A stretch of 64,000 nucleotides of DNA from DSNY01 sp964539745 (GCA_964539745.1 CAZIJU010000006.1:1-64000), one strand, 5' to 3'; shown: positions 43,028-52,134, numbered from the stretch's first letter. Translations and numbers: made by a program. The notes: generated by a model not told the origin, from the sequence alone.

Positions 43028-44056
43028 ATGAAGTTCCGCAATCCGGCGTTCGGCGTGCTGTGCGCGTTCGCCCTTTCGCTCGCCGCCACCGGTGCAGCGG
43101 CGCAGAAGACCCAACTCACCGTCTATACCGCGCTCGAAACCGACCAGTTGAAGGCGTACCAGAGTGCCTTCGAGAAGGCGAATCCGAACATCGAGATCGT
43201 CTGGGTGCGCGACTCCACGGGCGTGATCACGGCCAAGCTGCTGGCCGAGAAGTCCAACCCGCGCGCAGACGTCGTCATGGGCGTGGCCGCGACCAGCATG
43301 GCGATCTTCGATGCCGAGGGCATGCTGCAGCCGTACGCACCCAAGGGGCTCGAGCGCGTAGCGCCGCAGTACCGCGACGGAAAGAACCCGCCCGCCTGGG
43401 TCGGGATGGACGTTTGGGGCGCAACGATCTGCTTCAACACCGCCGAAGCGGCCAAGCGCAATATCCCGAAGCCGGAGACGTGGAAAGATCTGACCAAGCC
43501 CGTCTACAAGGGCCAGATCGTGATGCCGCACCCGGCTTCCAGCGGCACCGGGTTCTTCGACGTGTCCGCCTGGCTGCAACTCTGGGGCGAGGCCGAAGGC
43601 TGGAAGTACATGGACGCGCTGCACGAGAACATCGCGCAGTACATGCACTCGGGGTCGCGGCCATGCGCGTCGGCGGCCAATGGCGAGTACGTCGTCGGCA
43701 TCTCGTTCGAGTACCGCGCCAACCGCGAGAAGGCGCAGGGCAAGCCGATCGAACTGGTGTTCCCGAAGGAAGGGCTCGGCTGGGACCTCGAAGCGATCGC
43801 CATCCACAAGGGCACCAAGAACCTCGCCGCCGCGCAGCGGCTGCTCGACTGGTCGATCTCGGACGAGGCGATGGCGCTGTACGCGAACAACTTCGCGATC
43901 GTCGCGGTACCGGGGCTGTCGAAGCCGCTGCCCAACGTTCCGGCCGACTACGCCTCGCGGCTCGTGAAGAACGACTTCGCGTGGGCCGCGAAGAACCGCG
44001 ACCGCATCCTGAAGGAGTGGAGCAGGCGCTACGAAAGCAAGGCGGCTCCCAAGTAG
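43028..44056 (+). CDS. 2-aminoethylphosphonate ABC transporter solute-binding protein
   Basis: A 342-aa periplasmic protein of the iron/polyamine-type (SBP_bac_6) fold: a Sec signal to about AAAQ (residue 25), KTQLTVYTALETDQLKAYQSAF, VIMGVAATSMAIFDAEGML-like loop, and GQIVMPHPASSGTGFFDVSAW. The family includes the putative AEP-binding proteins encoded beside phnW. Context (ATPase, permease and phnW downstream; GntR, phnA and phnY divergent) makes AEP the best ligand guess. Preceded by aggaggc. Confidence 0.88.
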   Translation: MKFRNPAFGVLCAFALSLAATGAAAQKTQLTVYTALETDQLKAYQSAFEKANPNIEIVWVRDSTGVITAKLLAEKSNPRADVVMGVAATSMAIFDAEGMLQPYAPKGLERVAPQYRDGKNPPAWVGMDVWGATICFNTAEAAKRNIPKPETWKDLTKPVYKGQIVMPHPASSGTGFFDVSAWLQLWGEAEGWKYMDALHENIAQYMHSGSRPCASAANGEYVVGISFEYRANREKAQGKPIELVFPKEGLGWDLEAIAIHKGTKNLAAAQRLLDWSISDEAMALYANNFAIVAVPGLSKPLPNVPADYASRLVKNDFAWAAKNRDRILKEWSRRYESKAAPK

Positions 44057-44195
44057 CCGGGGTGGCCGCCGCAAGTTGCGACAGGGTCGGCCACGGAGCG
44101 CACGGAGGCGGGGTGTCTTGGGTCAGCCTTCCGCCGTGCTTTCCGTGTCCTCTGTCGTGAAAGAACACCGGCCCGAGAAGTTCGAGGCGAGTTTG

Positions 44196-45442
44196 ATGTC
44201 GGAGGCCGCGGCGCGCGAAGCGTTGCGCCTGGAGGGGATCCACAAGGCGTTCGGCGGCTTCGTCGCGCTGCAGTCGGTGGACCTCGCGATCAACGCCGGC
44301 GAGCTGGTCTGCTTCGTCGGACCGTCCGGCTGCGGCAAGACGACGCTGCTGCGGATCATTGCCGGTCTGGAGTCCGCGACACGCGGGCGCGTGTTTCAGA
44401 ACGGGCGCGACATCTCGAGCGCGCCGCCGTCGGCGCGCGACTACGGCATCGTGTTCCAGTCCTACGCGCTGTTTCCGAACCTGACGGTCCGCGAGAACAT
44501 CGCCTACGGCCTGGTCAACCGGCGCCGCGCGCGTGCGCAGATCGAGGCGCGCGTGGCCGAACTGCTGACGCTGGTGGGCCTGCCCGATTCCGGCCCGAAG
44601 TACCCGAGCCAGCTTTCCGGCGGGCAGCAGCAGCGCATTGCACTAGCGCGCGCGCTCGCCACCGCGCCGAGCCTGCTGCTGCTCGACGAGCCGCTGTCGG
44701 CGCTCGACGCCANNNNNNNNNNNNNNNNNNNNNNNNNNNNNNNNNNNNNNNNNNNNNNNNNNNNNNNNNNNNNNNNNNNNNNNNNNNNNNNNNNNNNNNN
44801 NNNNNNNNNNNNGCCACCGCGCCGAGCCTGCTGCTGCTCGACGAGCCGCTGTCGGCGCTCGACGCCAAGGAGCGCGAGCGGCTGCGCGGTGAGATCCGCC
44901 AGCTGCAGAAGCGCGTCGGCGTCACGACGATCATGGTCACGCACGACCAGGAAGAAGCGCTGTCGATGTCCGATCGAGTCGTCGTGATGAACCACGGCCG
45001 CATCGAACAGGTCGGCACGCCTTTGCGGGTCTACGAGCAGCCGGCCACACCCTTCGTCGCCGACTTCCTCGGCAAGGTCAATGTGCTGCGCGCGACGAGC
45101 CTTGGCGAGGGGCGTTATCGGGTCGGCCGCGTCGAGCTCGCGACGCAGGCCAACGGCTACGCGGCGGGCGAGACCGTGCGGCTGTATCTGCGGCCCGAGG
45201 ATCGCATGCTGCCCGACTCCGGCCCGGTCGAGCGGATGCCGAACGCCGTGCGCGGGCGCGTGCTCGCTGTGGACTTCCTCGGCACCTATTGCCTGGCCGC
45301 GATGGAGGTCGAAGGCTTCGAGGGCCAGAAGCTGCTCGTTTACTTTTCGCTGAACCAGGCGCTCGAAATGGGCGTGCGCGAGGGCGCGACGATTCCCTTC
45401 GCGCTGCGGGGCGAGCGCGTCCGCGTATTTCCGTCGGCATGA
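44196..45442 (+). CDS. AEP ABC transporter ATP-binding protein, split by assembly gap
   Basis: ATPase of the phosphonate importer. Before the gap: Walker A VGPSGCGKTT (41-50), Q-loop IVFQSYALFPNL, signature LSGGQQQRIALARALA and Walker B LLLLDEPLSALDA. After the gap: VMVTHDQEEALSMSDR (H-loop) and a TOBE domain. The 55 bases before the N-run recur exactly after it; deleting one copy plus the 100 Ns (155 bp) rejoins the two frames into a normal 363-aa protein. Raw sequence shows a false frameshift. Its stop overlaps the permease start (ATGA). Confidence 0.9.
44658..44867. other. scaffold gap flanked by a 55-bp assembly duplication
   Basis: Ns occupy 44713-44812, exactly 100. Bases 44658-44712 are identical to 44813-44867. 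A 55-base end overlap is what a k=55 de Bruijn assembly leaves when two abutting contigs are scaffolded without merging. The true sequence most likely contains the 55-mer once and no missing bases. Confidence 0.93.
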
Positions 45443-47157
45443 CGGTGGTCGCGCGCCCGGACTTCACGCCGCGGCCGTCGCCTCTGGCGAGCGAGGCGCT
45501 CGCCGCGAGCGGCGGCCTCATCCTGCTCGCCGCATCGCTGCTCGTGTTCCTGACGCTGCCGCTGGCGAGCCTGCTCGTGCGCTCGGCGCAGGGCGGCAGC
45601 GGCGAGTTCGTCGCGTTCGCGAACTTCGCCGAGTATTTCGCCGCGCCGGCGTTTGCGCGCTCGGCGCAGAACACGCTCGTCTTCGCCGGGCTGACCACCG
45701 GAATCACCGTGCCGCTGGCGTTCGTCTTCGCCTACGCGATCCAGCGCAGCTGCATTCCGGCGAAGGGCCTATGGCGCAGCATCGCGATGATTCCGATTCT
45801 CGCGCCGTCGATGCTTGCCGCGCTGTCATTCATCTATCTGTTCGGCAACCAGGGTCTGCTCAAGTTCATGCTCGGCTGGTTCGGCGTGCAAACGATCTAC
45901 GGGATGCCCGGCATGGTGCTGGCGATGGTGTTCTCGTCGTTCCCGCACGCGGTGATGATCCTGCTCGCAGCGCTCGCACTGTCGGACGCGCGGCTGTACG
46001 AGGCGGCCGATTCGATGGCCACACCCGGCTGGCGCAAGTTTCTGACGATCACGCTGCCGGGGGCGCGCTACGGACTGATTTCTGCGGCGATGGTCGTGTT
46101 CACGATGGCCGTCTCCGAGTTCGGTGTTCCGAAGGTCATCGGCGGTAACACGAGCGTGCTCGCGATCGACGTGTACAAGCAGGTGATCGGGCAGCAGAAC
46201 TTCTCGATGGGCGCGGTCGTCGGCCTGATCCTGCTGGTGCCGGTGCTCGTCGCGTTCTTCATCGACTTCCTGGTGCGCAAGCGACAGCGGGCGCTGCTCA
46301 CGGCGCGCAGCGTGCCGTACAGCCCGCGGCCGGCGCCGCTGCGCGACTTCGTGCTGCTCGCCTTCGTGCTCGTGATGTCGGCCTGCATGCTGGTCGTCGT
46401 CGGCATGGCCGTGTTCGGCTCGTTCGTCAAGGTGTGGCCGTACAACCTGTCGTTCACGCTGAACCATTACACCTACGGCTTCGAGGAGGCGGGCGTCGAC
46501 AACGCGTATCCGAACAGCGTGAAGATGGCGCTCTCGTGCGCTTTGTTCGGCGCCGCGGTGACCTTCGCCGGCGCGTACTGGCTCGAAAAAACCCGCGGCG
46601 CGGACGTCCTTCGGCCGCTGATTCGGCTGCAGGCGATGATGCCGATGGCGGTGCCGGGCATGGTGCTCGGCATCGGCTACATCCTGTTCTTCAACCACCC
46701 CGCGAATCCGCTCGGCTTCCTGTACGGCACGATGACGATCCTCGTGCTGTCCACGATCATCCACTTCTACTCGTCGAGCCACCTGACCGCGGTCACTGCG
46801 CTGAAGCAGCTCGACAACGAATTCGAGTCGGTGTCGGCGTCGCTGAAGGTGCCCTTTTACAAGACGTTCTGGCGCGTGACGGTGCCGGTATGCCTGCCGT
46901 CGATCATCGACATCAGCCGCTACTACTTCGTCAACGCGATGACGACGATCTCGTGCGTCGTGTTTCTGTACTCGCCGAAGACCACGCTCGCATCGATTTC
47001 GATCCTGCATCTGGACGAAGCCGGCAACGTCGGCGCCGCCGCCGCGATGGCGACGCTGATCGTCGCCACCTCGGCCGTCGTCACGGTGCTGTTCTTCGTC
47101 GCCGAATGGTGGCTCGTGCGACGCACGCAGCGCTGGCGCGACACGGCCCGCACCTGA
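45439..47157 (+). CDS. AEP ABC transporter permease, two fused membrane domains
   Basis: A 572-aa permease with about 12 helices in two BPD_transp_1 halves (about 70-275 and 360-560). Each half has an EAA-type loop (YEAADSMATPGWRKFLTITLPG; FESVSASLKVPFYKTFWRVTVP). In classic AEP systems two separate permeases occur; here they are one polypeptide, as in FbpB-type transporters. It overlaps the ATPase stop and ends 11 bp before phnW. Confidence 0.9.
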   Translation: MTVVARPDFTPRPSPLASEALAASGGLILLAASLLVFLTLPLASLLVRSAQGGSGEFVAFANFAEYFAAPAFARSAQNTLVFAGLTTGITVPLAFVFAYAIQRSCIPAKGLWRSIAMIPILAPSMLAALSFIYLFGNQGLLKFMLGWFGVQTIYGMPGMVLAMVFSSFPHAVMILLAALALSDARLYEAADSMATPGWRKFLTITLPGARYGLISAAMVVFTMAVSEFGVPKVIGGNTSVLAIDVYKQVIGQQNFSMGAVVGLILLVPVLVAFFIDFLVRKRQRALLTARSVPYSPRPAPLRDFVLLAFVLVMSACMLVVVGMAVFGSFVKVWPYNLSFTLNHYTYGFEEAGVDNAYPNSVKMALSCALFGAAVTFAGAYWLEKTRGADVLRPLIRLQAMMPMAVPGMVLGIGYILFFNHPANPLGFLYGTMTILVLSTIIHFYSSSHLTAVTALKQLDNEFESVSASLKVPFYKTFWRVTVPVCLPSIIDISRYYFVNAMTTISCVVFLYSPKTTLASISILHLDEAGNVGAAAAMATLIVATSAVVTVLFFVAEWWLVRRTQRWRDTART

Positions 47158-47168
47158 GGAACGACCCC

Positions 47169-48308
47169 ATGATCCGCGGCAACGACCCGATTCTTCTGAC
47201 GCCTGGCCCGCTGACCACCTCGCTTGCCACCAAGCAGGCGATGCTGCGCGACTGGGGATCGTGGGACGCTGCGTTCAACGCGATCACGCTGTCGATCTGC
47301 CGCGATCTGGTCGACATCGTCGGCGGCGGCGACGACTACGTCTGCGTGCCGATGCAGGGCAGCGGCACGTTCTCCGTCGAGGCCGCGCTCGGCAACGTCG
47401 TTCCGCGCACGGGCCGCGTGCTGGTGCCGAACAACGGCGCGTACTGCGCGCGGATCGTGAAGATCTGCAGGTACCTCGGGCGCGACGTCGTCGACCTGCC
47501 GGTGCCCGAGGACCAGCCTGCCACGGCCGCGATCGTCGATGCGGCGCTCGCCGCCGATCCGTCGATCACGCATGTGGCGCAGGTCCACTGCGAAACCGGC
47601 GCCGGCATCCTCAACGATCTGCCCGGCATCGCGCAGGTGTGCGCCAGGCGCGGCAAGGGGCTGATCGTCGATGCGATGAGCTCGTTCGCCGCGATCGAGA
47701 TCGACGTGCGCAAGGTCCCCTTCGACGCGCTCGTGGCCGCCAGCGGCAAGTGCCTGGAGGGCGTGCCGGGCATGGGCTTCGTGATCGTCAGGAAGACGGT
47801 GCTGGAAGCGAGCGCGGGCAACTCGCATTCGCTCGCGCTGGATCTGTACGACCAGTACGTCTATATGCAGAAGACGACGCAGTGGCGCTACACGCCGCCG
47901 ACGCACGTCATCGCCGCGCTGCGCGCCGCGATCGACCAGTTCAAGGACGAAGGCGGCCAGCCCGCGCGCGGCGCGCGCTACGCGGCGAACTGCGCCACCC
48001 TGATCGACGGCATGACGCGGCTCGGCTTCCGCCCTTTTCTCAAGCCCGAGGTGCAGGCGCCGATCATCGTGACCTTCCACGCGCCGGCCGATCCCGCGTA
48101 CGAGTTCAAGCGCTTTTACGCGGCCGTGCGCGAGCGCGGCTACATCCTGTACCCGGGCAAGCTCACGCAGGTCGAAACCTTCCGCGTCGGCTGCATCGGC
48201 GCGATCGACGCGAACGAGATGCGCAACGTCGTGTCGGCGGTGTCCGAAACGCTGAAGGACCTCGGCATCGGCACCATCATGGGCGGGGCGCCGCGGCAGG
48301 CGGCTTGA
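47169..48308 (+). CDS. phnW: 2-aminoethylphosphonate--pyruvate transaminase
   Basis: A 379-aa class V PLP aminotransferase that converts AEP and pyruvate to phosphonoacetaldehyde and alanine. LLTPGPLTTS (9-18), PMQGSGTFSVEAAL, VDAMSSFAAIEID (Asp168 to the PLP nitrogen) and the PLP lysine Lys194 in ASGKCLEGVPG fit PhnW. Last gene of the plus-strand arm. No phnX (phosphonatase) follows, so the product is expected to go to the PhnY/PhnA branch. Alanine released could be handled by the alanine dehydrogenase at 52195. Confidence 0.94.
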   Translation: MIRGNDPILLTPGPLTTSLATKQAMLRDWGSWDAAFNAITLSICRDLVDIVGGGDDYVCVPMQGSGTFSVEAALGNVVPRTGRVLVPNNGAYCARIVKICRYLGRDVVDLPVPEDQPATAAIVDAALAADPSITHVAQVHCETGAGILNDLPGIAQVCARRGKGLIVDAMSSFAAIEIDVRKVPFDALVAASGKCLEGVPGMGFVIVRKTVLEASAGNSHSLALDLYDQYVYMQKTTQWRYTPPTHVIAALRAAIDQFKDEGGQPARGARYAANCATLIDGMTRLGFRPFLKPEVQAPIIVTFHAPADPAYEFKRFYAAVRERGYILYPGKLTQVETFRVGCIGAIDANEMRNVVSAVSETLKDLGIGTIMGGAPRQAA

Positions 48309-48329
48309 CGTGGCCAATGCTGCGATGCG

Positions 48330-48346
48330 TGTCGAATTTTTTTACA
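48330..48346. promoter_or_regulatory. candidate upstream activator site
   Basis: TGTCGAATTTTTTTACA has TGT...ACA ends and an A/T-rich centre, about 40 bp upstream of the -24 element of the PEP-CTERM gene. Its position suits an enhancer-binding activator such as PrsR of exosortase systems. This is an inference from position and symmetry. Confidence 0.4.
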
Positions 48347-48387
48347 TTCCGTCCGCTGCGTTTGTTTAAGTCATTGATTTGATTGAA

Positions 48388-48403
48388 TGGCACTGTGCTT
48401 GCT
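48388..48403 (+). promoter_or_regulatory. sigma54 (-24/-12) promoter of the PEP-CTERM gene
   Basis: TGGCACTGTGCTTGCT matches the consensus TGGCAC-N5-TTGCW exactly. It lies 51 bp upstream of the GTG start of the PEP-CTERM protein, in AT-richer DNA than its surroundings. sigma54 control of PEP-CTERM genes is known from exosortase-bearing bacteria. Confidence 0.85.
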
Positions 48404-48454
48404 CCCATAAAGGCGTGACGGCGTGTGTCGTCAGCAATCTCGACAGGAGCATCC

Positions 48455-49207
48455 GTGAAGTCAATCAAATCGTTCCTTGCCGGCGTGGCCTTGACCGCGC
48501 TGGGCGCTAGTGCAAACGCCACCGTGATCCTGCCGGGCAGCGAGACGCCGCTGCAGCAGGTGATCAACGGGCTCTATCAAAGCGCCTCTTGTCTAACGTG
48601 CTCGCCTGTCAGCAGCGCGCCGAACGTCAACACGGATCAAGCAGCCCCCGACGAGCTTTGGGCGATTGAGGCGTCAGGTTCGTCGATCGCGACGATCGTC
48701 ATCGAAATCGCCGGCTACGCAAACTTGAATCGCTTCGGCATCTACGATGCCGCCGATCCGACACGGTACGTCGAACTGTTCAACGGCGCTGCCGGGCAGG
48801 GCAACTCGGTCGTGGTCAGCTTCGATGACACCGGTATCGTGTACAGGAACTTTTTGTCGACCGGAGTCACGTTCCACGCCAACCAGTTTGGCTATTACCT
48901 GCAGACACCCCAAGACTTCTTCTATTCGCAGGCGGCTTTGAACCCTAGGGGCGGCGACCAAATGGTCGCGTTCCAGGGTGATGGCGACAAGATCAAACTT
49001 CCGTCCAAGCCGGCGGGCATCTGGGGTCCGTCGAGCTTCATCCTGGCCTGGGAGGATTTGCGCTACGCCGCGAGCGACAAGGACTTCAACGACTTCGTCG
49101 TGTACGTCGAATCCGTGACCAACGTTCCCGAGCCCGCGACGCTCGCGCTGCTCGGCATGGGCTTGGCCGGTATCGGTTTTGCCGCGCGTCGCCGCACCAA
49201 GCGCTGA
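48455..49207 (+). CDS. PEP-CTERM surface protein with DUF4114-like domain
   Basis: A 250-aa exported protein: signal peptide (VKSIKSFLAGVALTALGASANA), a domain with FILAWEDL and SDKDFNDFVVYVE typical of DUF4114-like Ca-binding modules, and a C-terminal sorting signal VPEPATLALLGMGLAGIGF ending in AARRR. Such signals are processed by exosortase, and the proteins go to the envelope or extracellular matrix. No exosortase gene is in the window. GTG 48455 follows a good Shine-Dalgarno (caggag); base composition is less GC-rich than neighbours. Confidence 0.9.
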   Translation: MKSIKSFLAGVALTALGASANATVILPGSETPLQQVINGLYQSASCLTCSPVSSAPNVNTDQAAPDELWAIEASGSSIATIVIEIAGYANLNRFGIYDAADPTRYVELFNGAAGQGNSVVVSFDDTGIVYRNFLSTGVTFHANQFGYYLQTPQDFFYSQAALNPRGGDQMVAFQGDGDKIKLPSKPAGIWGPSSFILAWEDLRYAASDKDFNDFVVYVESVTNVPEPATLALLGMGLAGIGFAARRRTKR

Positions 49208-49230
49208 CAGGATCTAGAAGCGACTTTTTC

Positions 49231-49255
49231 GGGCGGCCGGCGGCCGCCCTTTTTG
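49231..49255 (+). terminator. intrinsic terminator after the PEP-CTERM gene
   Basis: GGGCGGC (49231-49237)/GCCGCCC (49243-49249) with a five-base loop, followed by ttttt. 23 bp after the stop codon. Confidence 0.85.
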
Positions 49256-49289
49256 TTGGTGCGAGCCCCGGCGAGGGACGCACTGCTCA

Positions 49290-49345
49290 GAAGCCGTGAA
49301 TCTTTCTACTGCGCGGCCCGCTGGCGACGAAATCTTCACAGCTTC
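49290..49345. repeat. inverted-repeat element, short copy
   Basis: 56 bp with imperfect terminal inverted repeats (gaagccgtgaa ... ttcacagcttc). Read on the minus strand, its first 22 bases are identical to 21951-21972 and its last half closely matches 22146-22184. It ends at the stop codon of the DMT transporter gene, in a convergent intergenic space like the long copy. Confidence 0.75.
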
Positions 49346-50185
49346 TCACGCCGCCTTCAGGGCGATCACGCCGGCAACCACCGCGACCACGCCCGCCCAG
49401 CGCCGCGCGTTCAGCCGCTCGCGCAGCAGCCGCGCGCCGATCAGCGCGGCGAACAGCACCGAGGTCTCGCGCAGCGACGCGACCATCGCCACCGGCGCCT
49501 TGGTCATGGCCCAGACCGAGATCGCGTAAGCCGCGGCGGACAGTCCGCCGCCGATCAGGCCGTGCCGCGGGTTGGCGGCAACGAATCCGGTGAAGGCGCT
49601 GCGCCGCATCGCGAGCACCCAGATCGTGAAGGGCAGCGCGTCGATCACGAACAGCCACACGATGTACGCCCATGCGTCGCCCGCCAACCGCGCGCCGGTG
49701 CCGTCGACGATCGTGTAGGTCGCGATCACCGCCGCGTTGGCCAGCGCAAAGCCGACCGCCTTCGGCGAAGGCGCGTGGTCGACGGTGCGAAACGCGAGCG
49801 CGAACACGCCCGCCGAGATCAGCGCGATGCCGAGCCACGTGAAAGCGCCCGGCAGCTCGGCGAGCCAGAAGATCCCGAGCGCCGCCGTGGCGAGCGGCGC
49901 CACGCCGCGCATCAGCGGATACACGAGACTCAAGTCGCCGGTGCGGTAGGCGTTGACCATCAGGTAGTAGTAGGCGAGATGGATCGCCACCGATGCGCCG
50001 ATGTAAGGCCAGCTCGGCGGCGCCGGCAGCGGCACGACGAACACGAAAGGCAGCGCGACGATGCCTGCGCCAACGACGATCGCCGCAGTGTTCATCAGCA
50101 CGTCCGTGCTGCCCTTGATCATCGCGTTCCAGCTCGCGTGCAGCAGCGCGGCGAGCAGCACGGCCAAGGAGACGGTGAGCGTCAA
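49346..50185 (-). CDS. EamA/DMT-superfamily transporter
   Basis: A 279-aa, ten-helix protein made of two EamA halves (about 5-130 and 145-275). DMT proteins of this kind are found repeatedly in phosphonate-utilisation loci (a subfamily is catalogued as phosphonate-associated), so it may export or import a phosphonate product; this is an inference from location 1 kb from phnW. A general metabolite exporter is the alternative. Confidence 0.85.
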   Translation of the reverse strand: MTLTVSLAVLLAALLHASWNAMIKGSTDVLMNTAAIVVGAGIVALPFVFVVPLPAPPSWPYIGASVAIHLAYYYLMVNAYRTGDLSLVYPLMRGVAPLATAALGIFWLAELPGAFTWLGIALISAGVFALAFRTVDHAPSPKAVGFALANAAVIATYTIVDGTGARLAGDAWAYIVWLFVIDALPFTIWVLAMRRSAFTGFVAANPRHGLIGGGLSAAAYAISVWAMTKAPVAMVASLRETSVLFAALIGARLLRERLNARRWAGVVAVVAGVIALKAA

Positions 50186-50318
50186 TTCGGTGCCGAAAGT
50201 GAAGTGTGGCCCCGCGGGTCGGCACGCTCGCCGCCGGCGGCCGCGAGCTCGACGTGCGCCACGGCCTGATTCCGATGCGCGGCGACAGGCTGCCGCCGCG
50301 ACCCTGGGGGCCGCGCGT

Positions 50319-50639
50319 TCAGTACCCCACCGTGTCGTTCGCCACGTCGACGCGGATCACCTCGCGCCCGAGCGCGACCGCCGCGTTGCGCGCGAACTGC
50401 TCGGCCCACGGCGCGTGTTCCTTGAAGCGGCGCTCGCCCGCGTACTTGGCCACGCTCAGCACGCGGTCCGCGAGCAGCACCTTGCCGATCGGATTCGGCA
50501 GATCGCACTCCAACGCCTCGAACTCGCGCTCGAGCCACCGCCGCGCGTCCTCCGCGGTGATGCCCGCGATGTCCGCCGCGGTGACCTTGTACTCGTATTC
50601 CTTCTTGTCGCCGAACGACACGATGACGTGATGCAGCAT
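50319..50639 (-). CDS. hypothetical protein, 106 aa
   Basis: Not recognised. MLHHVIVSFGDKKEYEYKVTA begins with a beta-rich segment, then ITAEDARRWLEREFEALECDLPN, and a helix-strand tail. No signal or membrane segment. It is soluble, charged and codon-consistent with neighbours. It is located between trpB2-like and the DMT gene, same strand as both. Confidence 0.6.
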   Translation of the reverse strand: MLHHVIVSFGDKKEYEYKVTAADIAGITAEDARRWLEREFEALECDLPNPIGKVLLADRVLSVAKYAGERRFKEHAPWAEQFARNAAVALGREVIRVDVANDTVGY

Positions 50640-50763
50640 GACGCGCTCCCCGACGTGACCCGAGCCGGCACCGCCGCGAGCATAGCGCGGCCGGCGCGTC
50701 GGTCGTTGCGACGACTGCAAACCGTCGGCCTCATTCCCGCGGCAAGCGCGCGCCCGCCGCCGT

Positions 50764-52134
50764 CTACGCCGGCTCCGGAACGCTCGGCAGCTCGGCCAAC
50801 GCCATCGCCAGCTCCTTCTCGTCGTACGGCTCGTCGCGCAGCTCGCCGGCGAAGTACTTGTCGTACGCCGCCATGTCGAAATGGCCGTGTCCGCACAGAT
50901 TGAAGAGGATCGTCTCGGTGCGACCCTCGCGCTTGCAGCGCAGCGCTTCCTCGATCGCGCCCTTGACCGCGTGGTTGGCCTCGGGTGCGGGAACGATGCC
51001 TTCGGCGCGCGCGAACGCGACACCGGCGGAGAAACACTCGGTCTGCGTATACGCGGTCGCCTCGATCAGCCCCAGTTCCTTCAGGTGCGACACCAGCGGC
51101 GCCATGCCGTGGTAGCGCAGGCCGCCGGCGTGAAACGGCGGCGGCGTGAACGTGCTGCCGAGCGTGTGCATCTTGGCGAGCGGCGTCATGTGGGCGGTGT
51201 CGCCGAAGTCGTACGCGTACTTGCCGCGTGTCAGCGACGGGCACGCTGCCGGCTCGACCGCGAGGATCCGCGGCTTCGCCCCGCCGCGCAGTCCGTGGCC
51301 GATGAACGGAAATGCGATGCCGGCGAAATTGCTGCCGCCGCCGGTGCATCCGACGACGACGTCGGGCCAGGCGTCGGCCATGCGCATCTGCTCGATCGCT
51401 TCGAGGCCGATGACGGTCTGGTGCATCAAAACGTGGTTCAGCACCGAACCGAGCGCGTACTTGGTGTCGGCGCGCTGCGCGGCGACCTCGACCGCCTCGC
51501 TGATCGCGATGCCGAGGCTGCCCGGATGATCGGGGCGCTTGGCGAGCACGCTGCGGCCATATTCGGTTTCGTTCGACGGCGACGGCAGGCAGCGCGCGCC
51601 GTACGTCTGCATCACCGCGCGTCGATACGGCTTCTGGTCGTAGGAAACGCGCACCTGGAAGACCGTCACGTCCAGCCCGAACAGCGCGCCGGCGAATGCA
51701 AGCGCCGTGCCCCACTGGCCGGCGCCGGTCTCGGTCGTCAGGCGCTTGACGCCCGCCTCCTTGTTGTAGAAGGCCTGCGGCACCGCGGTGTTCGGCTTGT
51801 GGCTGCCGGCGGGGCTCACGCCTTCGTACTTGTAGAAGATGCGCGCCGGCGTGCCGAGCGCTTTTTCGAGGCGGTGTGCGCGGTACAGCGGTGTGGGACG
51901 CCACAGGCGATAGACGTCGCGCACGGCCTGCGGGATCGCGATCTCGCGCGCGGTCGAGACCTCCTGTTCGATCAACGCCATCGGAAACAGCGGCGCCAGA
52001 TCGTCGGGCCCGATCGGCTTCAGCGTGCCCGGGTGCAGCACCGGCGGCAACGGTTTCGGCAGGTCGGCCTGGATGTTGTACCAAGCCTTCGGAATGCGGT
52101 CTTCGTCGAGCACGAATTTGGTCTTGCTGTTCAT
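50764..52134 (-). CDS. TrpB2-type tryptophan synthase beta subunit
   Basis: A 456-aa PLP enzyme of the TrpB2 class: WRPTPLYRAHRLEKALGTPA, PLP lysine Lys113 in SPAGSHKPNTAVPQA, GAGQWGTALAFAG, and the phosphate loop CTGGGSNFAG. TrpB2 proteins are longer than TrpB1 and generally work without TrpA, salvaging indole with serine. No trpA is near. It lies 60 bp downstream of alanine dehydrogenase on the same strand and may be co-transcribed. Confidence 0.9.
   Translation of the reverse strand: MNSKTKFVLDEDRIPKAWYNIQADLPKPLPPVLHPGTLKPIGPDDLAPLFPMALIEQEVSTAREIAIPQAVRDVYRLWRPTPLYRAHRLEKALGTPARIFYKYEGVSPAGSHKPNTAVPQAFYNKEAGVKRLTTETGAGQWGTALAFAGALFGLDVTVFQVRVSYDQKPYRRAVMQTYGARCLPSPSNETEYGRSVLAKRPDHPGSLGIAISEAVEVAAQRADTKYALGSVLNHVLMHQTVIGLEAIEQMRMADAWPDVVVGCTGGGSNFAGIAFPFIGHGLRGGAKPRILAVEPAACPSLTRGKYAYDFGDTAHMTPLAKMHTLGSTFTPPPFHAGGLRYHGMAPLVSHLKELGLIEATAYTQTECFSAGVAFARAEGIVPAPEANHAVKGAIEEALRCKREGRTETILFNLCGHGHFDMAAYDKYFAGELRDEPYDEKELAMALAELPSVPEPA

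Noticed and set aside
44076..44987. ABC ATPase as a truncated pseudogene
   Set aside because: The break coincides with the 100-N gap and the 55-base duplicate; merging restores the full gene.
47169..48308. phnW as serine-glyoxylate aminotransferase
   Set aside because: Both are class V aminotransferases, but the N-terminal LLTPGPLTTS, length and phosphonate neighbours favour PhnW.
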